Below, in pieces: positions 1 to 6,397 of a stretch of DNA of 15,299 nucleotides. This DNA is from Oscillospiraceae bacterium (lineage in GTDB: Bacteria; Bacillota; Clostridia; Oscillospirales; Acutalibacteraceae), in NCBI GenBank assembly GCA_003520555.1, contig DOUO01000142.1, positions 1-15,299 on the forward strand, in the 5' to 3' direction. The translations under genes and the position numbers were made by a program. The notes beneath the pieces are model-generated. The model searched no databases, had not been told where the DNA came from, and saw nothing but the letters and a program-made list of their open reading frames with translations. Within the stretch, counting starts at the first letter, position 1. Each line of letters begins with the position of its first letter.

Positions 1-4
1 ATGA

Positions 5-37
5 AACAGCTTCCGCAAGCTCTGCGCGGAAGCTGTT
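5..37 (-). terminator. Hairpin downstream of the recombinase gene
   Basis: A perfect 12-bp inverted repeat (5-16 and 26-37) encloses a 9-nt loop. On the minus strand it lies about 45 nt past the recombinase stop codon and is followed by only TTT, so the U-tract is weak. It probably ends the recombinase transcript. It could instead be a structure close to the element terminus, since the window ends here. Confidence 0.45.
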
Positions 38-82
38 GTTATCTGTTTATACTGTTACTCGGTAATAAATACCGCAAATAAA

Positions 83-1747
83 TTAAGCGGTCTCCTCTTG
101 CTTATCCATATAGTTGAGCAGAGCCTCAAAGGCGTCGGCGAACTTCACCTTGATGGTAATTACGCCGCCCTCGTGAATGAGGATTTTGTCAATTAGCTCA
201 ACAAGCACCGGTCGGGAAAGCTCGCTTATATTGCGGTGTTTCATAAAATGCTCGGCAAAGCTGTTGAGCGTTTCGCTCTCACCGTTTAGCTGAGACTGTG
301 TTGCCTCTAAATTGTCAATCGCAGCGTCAAGCTTTTTGAGCTTTTCATTCAGATTTACCCTGATTCGCCGGTATTCCTCCTGCGTAACAACTCCGCTTTT
401 CCAGTCAGGATACAGCTCCGCCGAGGCTTTAAGACATTTCTCGCGTTCCTTCTTCTGTACAGCCAAGGTTCGCTTTATATAGTCGTTTTCTTTGCCGCGG
501 CTGTTTTGCTTCACCTGCTCCGCTACCGCGTCATAATCAAGCGCAACGTCAATCATCGTCCGAATATACGCAAGAACCGCCTGTTCAAGCCTGTCGATTC
601 TGATTGTGTGGTTGGTGCAGGCGCCGGGGCTTTTTTTCTGCTTGGTAGAACACTTATAGTAGCGGTACACGCCGTATGTGTGGGTATTTACCTTTTTGTG
701 CATTGCTTTTCCGCAGTCGGCGCAGAACACAAAGCCTGCGAACAAGTCCATCTTTCCGTCTGCCTTGCAGCTATGGATATTACGCTTAAAAAGCGACTGC
801 GCCTTGTCGAAGGTTTCCCTGTCGATAATCGGCTCGTGGGTATTCTCAACAACAATCCACTCTTCCCTGGGGACAGAGCGGCACTCGTGAACCTTGTAAT
901 TGACCGTTCGGTTCACTCCCTGAACCATATTTCCGATATACATTTGATTTTGAAGAATCCTGCGCACGGTACGGTCGCTCCACAGCCCGTCGTTGTCGGC
1001 GCGGCTGTTATAATTCAAACCCTTTTGCCGCTTATACAAGGTAGGGTTCGGAATTCCCATTCCGTTGAGCTTTTTCACAATGCCGGCAATGCTGCTTCCT
1101 CCGATAAAATCACGGTAAATCATGCGCACAACAGGCGCGCAGTCTTTATCTGTCACAAGCTTATGATAATCGTCCGGGTCTTTCATATATCCGTACGAGG
1201 CAAACGCGCCTATAAACTTTCCCTGCTTGCGGTGGTTATTCAGGGTTCCGCGGATATTGACCGATGTTGAAGCGGCGTAGCTTTCGTTAATTACATTTGT
1301 CACGCCGATTGAAATGCAGCGCGTCGCGGCGTTCATGCCGTCTCCCGCGGTGTCGATACCGTTGTTCAGAGCAATGAAGCGAACCCCCAGACGCGCGAAC
1401 TGATTGTCGATTAAATCGCCGCTGACGGTGTAGTTTCTGCCGAGCCGCGCAAGATCCTTTACAATCACGCAGTTGATTTTGCGCAGGTTGACGTCCCGCA
1501 TAAGCCTTGCCCATCCCGGACGGTCAAAATCTGTGCCGGAATAACCGTCGTCAACATAGGTTTCGGCGTGCGTGATGTCGGGATGCAGCTTCAGATACTC
1601 CTTTAAAATTTCACGCTGGTTGGCAATCGAAGCGCTTTCGGTTTTGTTTTTGTCCATATCCTCTTTGGAGAGGCGAATATAAAGGGCAGCCTGCCAGGTC
1701 TTTAGAACCCGATGAGGCTGCCCGTTGAAATCGGCGTATTTTTTCAC
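83..1747 (-). CDS. Large serine recombinase, TnpX/TndX type
   Basis: This enzyme is expected to cut and rejoin element and target DNA through a phosphoserine link, driving excision and integration. From the chosen start (554 aa), the resolvase catalytic domain covers about residues 20-165, with the nucleophile Ser27 in YIRLS and the arginine-rich DLARLGRNY motif at 98-106. A Recombinase domain follows, then a zinc ribbon with Cys342, Cys345, Cys366 and Cys377. A charged coiled-coil stretch (about 410-490) and a C-terminal DUF4368-like region complete the usual large-recombinase order. No break or missing catalytic residue is visible, so it should be active. I chose the GTG at 1747 because GGAGG lies 10 nt upstream. 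The frame is open to an ATG at 1819 that lacks a clear ribosome site, which would add 24 residues. It is the last gene of the element's minus-strand group. Confidence 0.93.
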   Translation of the reverse strand: MKKYADFNGQPHRVLKTWQAALYIRLSKEDMDKNKTESASIANQREILKEYLKLHPDITHAETYVDDGYSGTDFDRPGWARLMRDVNLRKINCVIVKDLARLGRNYTVSGDLIDNQFARLGVRFIALNNGIDTAGDGMNAATRCISIGVTNVINESYAASTSVNIRGTLNNHRKQGKFIGAFASYGYMKDPDDYHKLVTDKDCAPVVRMIYRDFIGGSSIAGIVKKLNGMGIPNPTLYKRQKGLNYNSRADNDGLWSDRTVRRILQNQMYIGNMVQGVNRTVNYKVHECRSVPREEWIVVENTHEPIIDRETFDKAQSLFKRNIHSCKADGKMDLFAGFVFCADCGKAMHKKVNTHTYGVYRYYKCSTKQKKSPGACTNHTIRIDRLEQAVLAYIRTMIDVALDYDAVAEQVKQNSRGKENDYIKRTLAVQKKEREKCLKASAELYPDWKSGVVTQEEYRRIRVNLNEKLKKLDAAIDNLEATQSQLNGESETLNSFAEHFMKHRNISELSRPVLVELIDKILIHEGGVITIKVKFADAFEALLNYMDKQEETA

Positions 1748-1846
1748 CGGTATTAAGCCTCCGTTCATAAAATGACAAACGGCAGGCGCTGTACTTTTCC
1801 GCTGTAAAAAGTTAAGCATACCGCCGCTTGTTCGGCAATGGCAAGT

Positions 1847-2071
1847 TTATACCGCGCTGAGCAAATTTGCCATTGCGCTGTTAAAGCTTTTCACGCCGCC
1901 GTATTCAATCCTGACAACAACATCGCCCGCCCTGAACTTATACGGATTGCCTATCTGTTCAAGGAAGCTTGTCATCCTTGCGGACAAGGGCTGTTTTATG
2001 TCCGTCTTTATGCTTTTGATGTCTGTCAGCGCGGCAGAAGCCCGGCGCGAAGTATTCGTTTTATCCTGCAT
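1847..2071 (-). CDS. Small accessory protein of the element (DUF6870-like, tentative)
   Basis: This 74-aa protein has no signal peptide or membrane segment. The central stretch LEQIGNPYKFRAGDVVVRIEY recalls small proteins that accompany serine recombinases and conjugative elements in Clostridia, where an IGNPY...GD.VV.I pattern recurs; I believe this is the DUF6870 type but cannot confirm it. The function of such proteins is unknown. It ends about 100 nt before the preferred recombinase start and is probably co-transcribed with it. The ribosome site is weak: AAAGGG lies about 13 nt before the ATG, with a closer GAG. The sequence reads as a real gene because it is conserved in pattern and lies in a consistent minus-strand order. 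Confidence 0.6.
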   Translation of the reverse strand: MQDKTNTSRRASAALTDIKSIKTDIKQPLSARMTSFLEQIGNPYKFRAGDVVVRIEYGGVKSFNSAMANLLSAV

Positions 2072-2234
2072 TACAGCTCAATCCCTTTCCGAAAATAGGA
2101 TTGCCGTTTTGCCCGGATTTTATACCAATCTTCACAAAAAAGCGGACTTTCCGTTTCTTTGGCAGTGCCGCAGTCGCGTCAGGATTGTATAAGACGGCAA
2201 ATGTTTTTCATTTGCTTCCTTTCTGATTATTTCT

Positions 2235-2522
2235 TCAAAATGATGTCATCTTACCCATAACAATCTCCGTTGCCAGCCGCGAGATTTTATTCATTATTTT
2301 TTGCCACTGTTCGGGATTTTTCCGTTTCAGGCTGGGGGTTACGTCCTGCCGGCGCATAAGCTCCTGCACGGTCGCGTTATAGAGGCGCTCCGCTTTTAGG
2401 TCAGCGGCGGCGATATGCTCGTAAAGTTCGCCTGAGCAGAGCAGTATGTAATACTTCTCATTGTCATGGTCGATTAGGTAACGGCGGTATTTTGTCCCCC
2501 ACTTGCCGTATGTAATCAACAT
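2235..2522 (-). CDS. TnpV-family transposon protein, short at the N-terminus
   Basis: The 95-aa sequence follows the TnpV pattern of Tn4451-type elements: GKWGTKYRRYL, LLCSGELYEHIAAAD, then EQWQKIMNKISRLATEIVM near the C-terminus. TnpV's role is not established; it is a cargo or accessory protein next to tnpX. Family members as I know them carry roughly 20 more N-terminal residues before the G-K-x-G motif, so this copy is short. The ATG at 2522 has no good ribosome site at the right distance. An AAGGAG lies about 33 nt upstream, with the frame open between, and would suit ATA, ATC or ATT starts. An out-of-frame ATG at 2532 gives only five codons. The gene may be starting at a non-ATG codon or decaying at its 5' end. 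Confidence 0.75.
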   Translation of the reverse strand: MLITYGKWGTKYRRYLIDHDNEKYYILLCSGELYEHIAAADLKAERLYNATVQELMRRQDVTPSLKRKNPEQWQKIMNKISRLATEIVMGKMTSF

Positions 2523-2584
2523 TGCTTTTTCATTTACGGTTAAAATGATTATCAGCTCCTTTTATATATATTAGAGTATAAGCC

Positions 2585-3232
2585 CTATGGTTCTATTATA
2601 CATACAGCAGGTGCCATGGCGGCGCCCATATTATTGACGTCGGTTATTTCAAGGTCGGCTATTCTGCCGACAGCGGCGGCTGAAACACGGACATTGTTTT
2701 GAGCTGAGCTGAGCACGCAGCCGCCGGCGCCTGTGACCGTCCACTGCGCGGTGGGCGTTCGCACGCTGCCGTATTCCATGGGAAAGCGATATTGGCGTTC
2801 AGCCGAACAAAAATGTGAGGATGTGGCGCATGCCGCGGTTTTTGCCGCGCCCGATTCCACAAAAACCGCAGCCATTATCAGGTTTTGCGCCATGGTTGAA
2901 CACGCCGCGTACTGACCGAGATACGGGATTTTAAGCTCCTTTAAGCCAAAGCTTGAACCTATGCACTGGTTTAGCAGGTCGCCTGCGAAAACACAATCTA
3001 TGTCGTCCGTCCTGAGTCCCGCCTTCGCGACGGCGATTTTCAGCGCGCTGCGCTGCATTTTTGCCTCCGCCTCCTCATAGGTTTCGCAGCCGTTGCGGCT
3101 GTCGGGAATTACCCGGTCAAAGCCTTCGCCCAAAGGTCCTTCAAGCTCCTTTTTGCCTACAACCGAAGCATAACCCGCAACCGACGGCTTGTTTCGGAAA
3201 AGATAGGTTGCCCTTCCTGTTTTTTCAATCAT
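2585..3232 (-). pseudogene. spoVAD: spoVAD, 5' part only, truncated by the mobile element
   Basis: Stage V sporulation protein AD is a thiolase-fold protein that binds dipicolinic acid and takes part in its uptake into the developing spore. The 215-aa product matches SpoVAD from its start. It has the FAGDLLNQ motif at 83-90, the thiolase-like ACST with Cys111, the EYG segment at 153-155 and PTAQWTVTGAGG at 160-171. Similarity ends at NNMGAAMAPA (200-209); the last residues VCIIEP and the TAG stop come from element DNA. Full-length SpoVAD is near 338 aa, so about 125 C-terminal residues are missing. Usual partners spoVAC and spoVAE are absent next to it; the upstream neighbour is a VanW gene. 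Its ribosome site (GGGGTGA, six bases before ATG) lies in the arm of a terminator hairpin. The product is probably non-functional unless the element excises and restores the gene. Confidence 0.9.
2595..2600 (-). promoter_or_regulatory. Isolated TATAAT -10 box just inside the element end
   Basis: On the minus strand a perfect TATAAT lies about 4 nt inside the inferred spoVAD/element junction and points into the element genes. The place where a -35 would fall (about 2618-2623, in spoVAD) reads GCCGCC, so the integrated copy has no matching -35. In Tn4451 a complete tnpX promoter is known to form only when the ends join in the circle; the layout here fits that, but the other end is not in view. 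Confidence 0.35.
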
Positions 3233-3241
3233 AAAAAATCA

Positions 3242-3269
3242 CCCCGTATTATCATTTGATAATACGGGG
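3242..3269 (-). terminator. Intrinsic terminator of the VanW gene, overlapping the spoVAD ribosome site
   Basis: A perfect 12-bp stem (3242-3253 with 3258-3269) with a 4-nt loop lies 28 nt after the VanW stop. On the minus strand it is followed by TGATTTTTT and then directly by the spoVAD ATG. The same stem has CTTTTATTCTTT after it on the plus strand. The 3' arm on the minus strand ends in GGGG, which is also the core of the spoVAD Shine-Dalgarno sequence. Confidence 0.85.
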
Positions 3270-3278
3270 CTTTTATTC
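3250..3278 (-). promoter_or_regulatory. Possible sigma-G-type promoter for spoVAD
   Basis: On the minus strand GAATA (3278-3274) and AATGATA (3256-3250) are separated by 17 nt. The sigma-G consensus known from Bacillus is close to GMATA and CATnnTA, so only the first -10 base differs. spoVA genes are forespore genes under sigma-G in Bacillus. The start point would fall near 3243, inside the terminator stem. The region is AT-rich, so chance is a real alternative. Confidence 0.3.
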
Positions 3279-3297
3279 TTTAGAAGAAATTTACATT

Positions 3298-4944
3298 TTA
3301 TTCTGTTGAGCCGGACGTCTGCCCTGAGCTTTGTGAAGCCGAGCTGTCCGTTGAGGCTTGCGAAACTTCGGTAACTTCCTGAGTGTCCGATTGACTTGAG
3401 CTTTGGTCGCTTGATTGGGCGGACGAATTACTGCTTTGCTGCGACGTATTCTCGTTTGAGCTGTCCGACGAGCTGTCGGCGGCGGAATAGTCGCCCGCGG
3501 TGGAATTATCAACGTCCTCGGCTCCTGTATCCCCTTCGGCGTCAATAAAGGTAACGCCGCCGCTGTAGTCATAGGTGGACTCAAACAGTTCTTCTTCGTC
3601 AACCTTCTTGCCGTCCTTGTAGTAAACCCTCCATGCTCTTACCTTGTAGGTTTTTTCGCCGTGGCTTTCAAGCTTGTTGCGGGTTTTTATTACATCGTAG
3701 TCGGGGCTGTGATATCCCCAGAAGGTAGCCGTAAGCGTTGTGCCGTCGAGCTTACACTCCAAAAACATTTGGTATCCCGAGGTGTTTTGAAGCTTTAAAT
3801 CAAGGCGCGGATAGTCAATTGTCGCGTCCAGTCCCGTGGGAACATACGCGGAAGCAAACTGGTGGCAGTAACGTGTGTCAACCGTCATATTCGCGCGTAT
3901 TGCCGCGTTGTAAATAGTTGAGCTGGACTGACAGATGCCGCCGCCTACGCCTGTTGTAAACTTGCCTTCGGAAATAACGCCGGCGGGCTTGTAGCCGTTT
4001 TCGGTTTTGTTTGAATCGCCGGTACATTCGTTGAACGACCAGATTTCATTCGGGTCTATAATCGAGCCGCTGCACGCCTCAAGCGATACCCTCATGTTTT
4101 CCGTGCCGTCAATTGAGTTATAAGAAATTGTTTTATAGGTAGCAAGCTTTACAATATTCTTCTTGAGGAAGTCCTTTGTAACCTCCGCCTTAAGTTCTTC
4201 GCCGTCAGCTTCAATGGCGGAATAGTTTTTGCCGCTTCCGAAAAACTCAACAAGCTTGTTTTTTAAATCGTTTTCATCGATTTTGTAGCCGTCAATCGCG
4301 TCGGCGTACTCAAACCGTTCGTCGGAATACGGGTGAAACTTGGAAACCCAGGCGTTTACGGCTTCGACGTTGTTTTTTTCGCAAACCTTATTAACGCCGG
4401 TTGAAATTGAATCCTTTGTAACCGCGGCGGTGACTGTATATTCCTTTTTGCCCTCGGTGTCGGAGGTAGCGGTTGTTTCGGAATTGCCCTCAGCCTCGTT
4501 TTTAGCCTTTTCAAGCACCTTGTCAATGTCATAGGTGTAGCTGAAATCATCCTGAGTAAGCGTGGTTGTTTCACCGTTAGCCTTTATATCAATTTTTACG
4601 GGTTTAATAAACTTCTTCTTGTTAGCCTCAAGCAGGGACTTGGCTTCCTTAAGGTTTTTGCCTGTGATGTCAATTCCGGAAACCTTTGTGCCCGGAAAAG
4701 TAAACTCGACGGGAGCCTTTGATTCGGGCTTAGCCGTCGCGTTAAACAGGCAAAAGCCCGTTACGCCCAATGCCGCGGCAACAACAACGGCAACCGAAAT
4801 GATTACGGCAATTTTACCCTTGTTGCTTTTTTGGGCGCCGTATTTTCCGCCCTTTGAAAACTCAGGCTGAAAAACGGCCTTGCCGCTTGAGATATCTACA
4901 AAACCGTCCGAAGCAGATTGTTTTTGCTTATTTTCCTCTTTCAT
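3298..4944 (-). CDS. VanW-family cell-wall protein, membrane anchored
   Basis: This 548-aa protein has a short cytoplasmic N-terminus and one membrane segment at about 43-68, so the rest is outside the membrane. Residues 80-150 look like a YoaR-type peptidoglycan-binding domain (PGTKVSGIDITGKNLKEA). A less conserved linker follows. The VanW domain covers about 277-410, with the motif TGVGGGICQSSSTIYNAA (331-348) and its conserved Cys338. After a beta-rich segment to about 470, the last 70 residues are almost only Ser, Gln, Thr, Asp and Glu. The biochemical role of VanW domains is not settled; they occur in vancomycin-resistance clusters and many Gram-positive wall proteins. No van resistance genes are nearby, so a resistance role is not implied. 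The ATG at 4944 has AGGGGTGG upstream. The gene is single, with its own terminator. Confidence 0.9.
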   Translation of the reverse strand: MKEENKQKQSASDGFVDISSGKAVFQPEFSKGGKYGAQKSNKGKIAVIISVAVVVAAALGVTGFCLFNATAKPESKAPVEFTFPGTKVSGIDITGKNLKEAKSLLEANKKKFIKPVKIDIKANGETTTLTQDDFSYTYDIDKVLEKAKNEAEGNSETTATSDTEGKKEYTVTAAVTKDSISTGVNKVCEKNNVEAVNAWVSKFHPYSDERFEYADAIDGYKIDENDLKNKLVEFFGSGKNYSAIEADGEELKAEVTKDFLKKNIVKLATYKTISYNSIDGTENMRVSLEACSGSIIDPNEIWSFNECTGDSNKTENGYKPAGVISEGKFTTGVGGGICQSSSTIYNAAIRANMTVDTRYCHQFASAYVPTGLDATIDYPRLDLKLQNTSGYQMFLECKLDGTTLTATFWGYHSPDYDVIKTRNKLESHGEKTYKVRAWRVYYKDGKKVDEEELFESTYDYSGGVTFIDAEGDTGAEDVDNSTAGDYSAADSSSDSSNENTSQQSSNSSAQSSDQSSSQSDTQEVTEVSQASTDSSASQSSGQTSGSTE

Positions 4945-5001
4945 AATCCACCCCTGATAAATATGTCAATTTTATGTAATACACTTGTTCATGTTTATTT
5001 T

Positions 5002-5032
5002 ACTATATTAATTCAAAAAAATAAAGTGGCAA
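5002..5032 (-). promoter_or_regulatory. Weak sigma-A promoter candidate for the VanW gene
   Basis: On the minus strand TTGCCA (5032-5027) and TATAGT (5007-5002) are separated by 19 nt, wider than the usual 17. The leader would be about 50 nt. The hexamers are good, the spacing is not. Confidence 0.28.
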
Positions 5033-5175
5033 ATCACAAATATTCGCAATATGTTTTCAATTTATTTTTGTTGAAAATAATGCTGTTTGCTGTTTTTGTG
5101 AACGGCAGATTTTCCCCGACAAGCTTAAATTATTGCGGAGAATTACAAAAACAGACAAATTTTTTCAAATATCTG

Positions 5176-5203
5176 TTGAAAAAGCTTTATAATTCCTTAT
5201 AAT
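5176..5203 (+). promoter_or_regulatory. Sigma-A promoter of the glycosyltransferase-serpin operon
   Basis: TTGAAA (5176-5181) and a perfect TATAAT (5198-5203) are separated by 16 nt. They lie about 65 nt before the glycosyltransferase start. No other good promoter is seen before the operon. Confidence 0.6.
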
Positions 5204-5215
5204 ATAAATATAAGG
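5195..5215 (+). repeat. Inverted repeat over the -10 box, possible operator
   Basis: CCTTATA (5195-5201) and TATAAGG (5209-5215) form a perfect 7-bp inverted repeat with a 7-nt spacer. It covers the -10 box and the expected transcription start, where a repressor dimer would block RNA polymerase. The regulator is unknown, and AT-rich sequence makes such repeats likelier by chance. Confidence 0.35.
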
Positions 5216-5268
5216 ATAATTTATGTCGGTTATTTGAAAAATAACTGAAAATGAAATGGAGTTCGCTT

Positions 5269-6396
5269 ATGAAAATTTTGATTTTTTCTGCGTCCACGGG
5301 CGGCGGTCACAAACGCGCCGCGGCGGCTTTGGAAGAAAAAATAAAGGCATTAAGCCCCAACGTTAAGGTTGACGTTGTTGACGGCCTGCGTTCGCTGGGA
5401 AAGATTTACGACAAAACCGTGTGCAAGGGCTACTATATTTTGGCAACCAAAACTCCGAAGGTTTACGGAACCTTTTATAAAATCACCGATAAGGACAACG
5501 GAATGTACAGGGCTGTCATGCGCTCAAACTCAATGATGGCCGCCAAGCTGCTTGAAACGATTGACAAATACAAGCCGGATGTTATAATTATGTGCCACCC
5601 GTTTATTTCCGCCATGGTTTCAAGACTTAAGAGCGAAGGGAAAATCAACATAAAGGCAATCAGCCTCATAACCGACTACGACAGCCACCGCACATATATT
5701 TCACCGAATATTGACGCGTATGTGCTTGCCGAGCCGCAAATGGCGCGCAAGCTTCACGAGGAATACGGAGTTGAGGAGGAAAAGATTTTTCCGCTTGGTA
5801 TTCCCACCTTTGACAAGTTTACCATTCCGGGCAAAAAGGAAGAAATTTGCGCGCGCGAAGGACTTGACCCCGGAAAAACCACCATACTGCTTATGGCAGG
5901 TTCGTTCGGCGTTACGGGAGTAATGAGGTTTTACGAACAGCTTGCCGTGGCTGACGCGGATTTGCAGCTGATTGTTATTACAGGCAAAAACGAGAAGCTT
6001 TACGAAAAGCTTAAAAAGCATATAGCTGAACTCGGCACCGGAGATAAAACCAAGCTGTTGTTCTTTGTTGACAATGTTGAGGACTACATGCACGTGTCAG
6101 ACCTGATTGTTACAAAGCCGGGCGGACTGACCGTAACCGAAAGCCTTGCGTGTCATCTGCCGATGGCTATTTACAGCGCCTTCCCGGGTCAGGAGCTTGA
6201 TAACGTTAAGTTCTTAATTTCACAAAACGCGGCTATCTTCATTGATAAGGATTTGGGCGCTCAGCAGATTTTGAGCCTGCTCAACTCTCCGCGCACGCTT
6301 GAAGAAATGAAAGAAAACTGCAAACGGCTTTCACATCCGCACGCGGCAGAGGATATATACAAGCTTGCGTCAGAGCTTACCAAAACGGGGAATTAA
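5269..6396 (+). CDS. UgtP/MGDG-synthase-like glycolipid glycosyltransferase
   Basis: This GT28-type enzyme is expected to transfer a hexose from a UDP-sugar to diacylglycerol at the inner face of the membrane, giving glycolipids that can also serve as lipoteichoic acid anchors. From ATG 5269 (375 aa), the N-terminal MGDG-synthase domain starts with SASTGGGHKRAA (7-18, His14). It includes CHPF (109-112) and a TDYDSH segment (135-140). The C-terminal nucleotide-sugar domain has MAGSFG (209-214) and KPGGLTVTES (283-292), the donor-binding region, then FPGQELDN. Length fits the family. The start at 5269 is preferred over ATG 5251 because GGAG ends 7 nt before it and the family motif starts right there. 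The next gene follows after one base, so the two are probably translationally coupled. Exact sugar and acceptor cannot be read from the sequence. Confidence 0.88.
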   Translation: MKILIFSASTGGGHKRAAAALEEKIKALSPNVKVDVVDGLRSLGKIYDKTVCKGYYILATKTPKVYGTFYKITDKDNGMYRAVMRSNSMMAAKLLETIDKYKPDVIIMCHPFISAMVSRLKSEGKINIKAISLITDYDSHRTYISPNIDAYVLAEPQMARKLHEEYGVEEEKIFPLGIPTFDKFTIPGKKEEICAREGLDPGKTTILLMAGSFGVTGVMRFYEQLAVADADLQLIVITGKNEKLYEKLKKHIAELGTGDKTKLLFFVDNVEDYMHVSDLIVTKPGGLTVTESLACHLPMAIYSAFPGQELDNVKFLISQNAAIFIDKDLGAQQILSLLNSPRTLEEMKENCKRLSHPHAAEDIYKLASELTKTGN

Positions 6397-6397
6397 G

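Larger units (their letters stand above)
1..2605. mobile_element. Partial Tn4451/Tn5397-like serine-recombinase element, inserted in spoVAD
   Basis: Three minus-strand genes (TnpV-like protein, small accessory protein, large serine recombinase) lie directly downstream of a spoVAD that stops being SpoVAD-like at about 2604-2606. The abrupt loss of homology inside the conserved NNMGAAMAPA segment marks one element end. The other end is not seen: nothing in 1-82 encodes the missing SpoVAD C-terminal third, so the element probably continues left of the window, or the remainder was lost. Known elements of this class move through an excised circle made by the recombinase. The element type is inferred from gene content; the boundary is inferred from protein homology and is accurate only to a few bases. 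Confidence 0.7.
4945..5268. other. AT-rich divergent intergenic region
   Basis: This gap of about 320 bases separates the divergent VanW and glycosyltransferase genes. I see no convincing gene or RNA in it. It holds the VanW ribosome site and a weak minus-strand promoter candidate at its left side, and a good plus-strand promoter with an overlapping inverted repeat at its right side. Short open frames here lack ribosome sites and family resemblance. Confidence 0.7.

Noticed and set aside
30..75. Weak direct similarity between the stretch near 45-60 (CTGTTTATAC) and the spoVAD junction near 2594-2602 (CTATTATAC), as possible attL/attR.
   Set aside because: The match is short, gapped and AT-rich, and the DNA on its far side does not encode the missing SpoVAD part.
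506..1270. Long plus-strand open frame (254 codons) inside the recombinase gene.
   Set aside because: It is antisense to a clearly conserved recombinase with zinc ribbon and has no family resemblance or ribosome site.
1838..2192. Overlapping plus-strand frames of 81-86 codons across the small accessory gene.
   Set aside because: The minus-strand 74-codon frame has a family-like pattern and fits the element's gene order; the plus frames have neither.
3298..4944. VanW gene as a sign of a vancomycin-resistance cluster.
   Set aside because: No vanH, ligase, vanX or two-component genes are nearby, and VanW domains are common in ordinary wall proteins.
4968..4973. Perfect TTGACA on the minus strand upstream of the VanW gene.
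   Set aside because: Its -10 would overlap the start codon, leaving no leader for the visible ribosome site.
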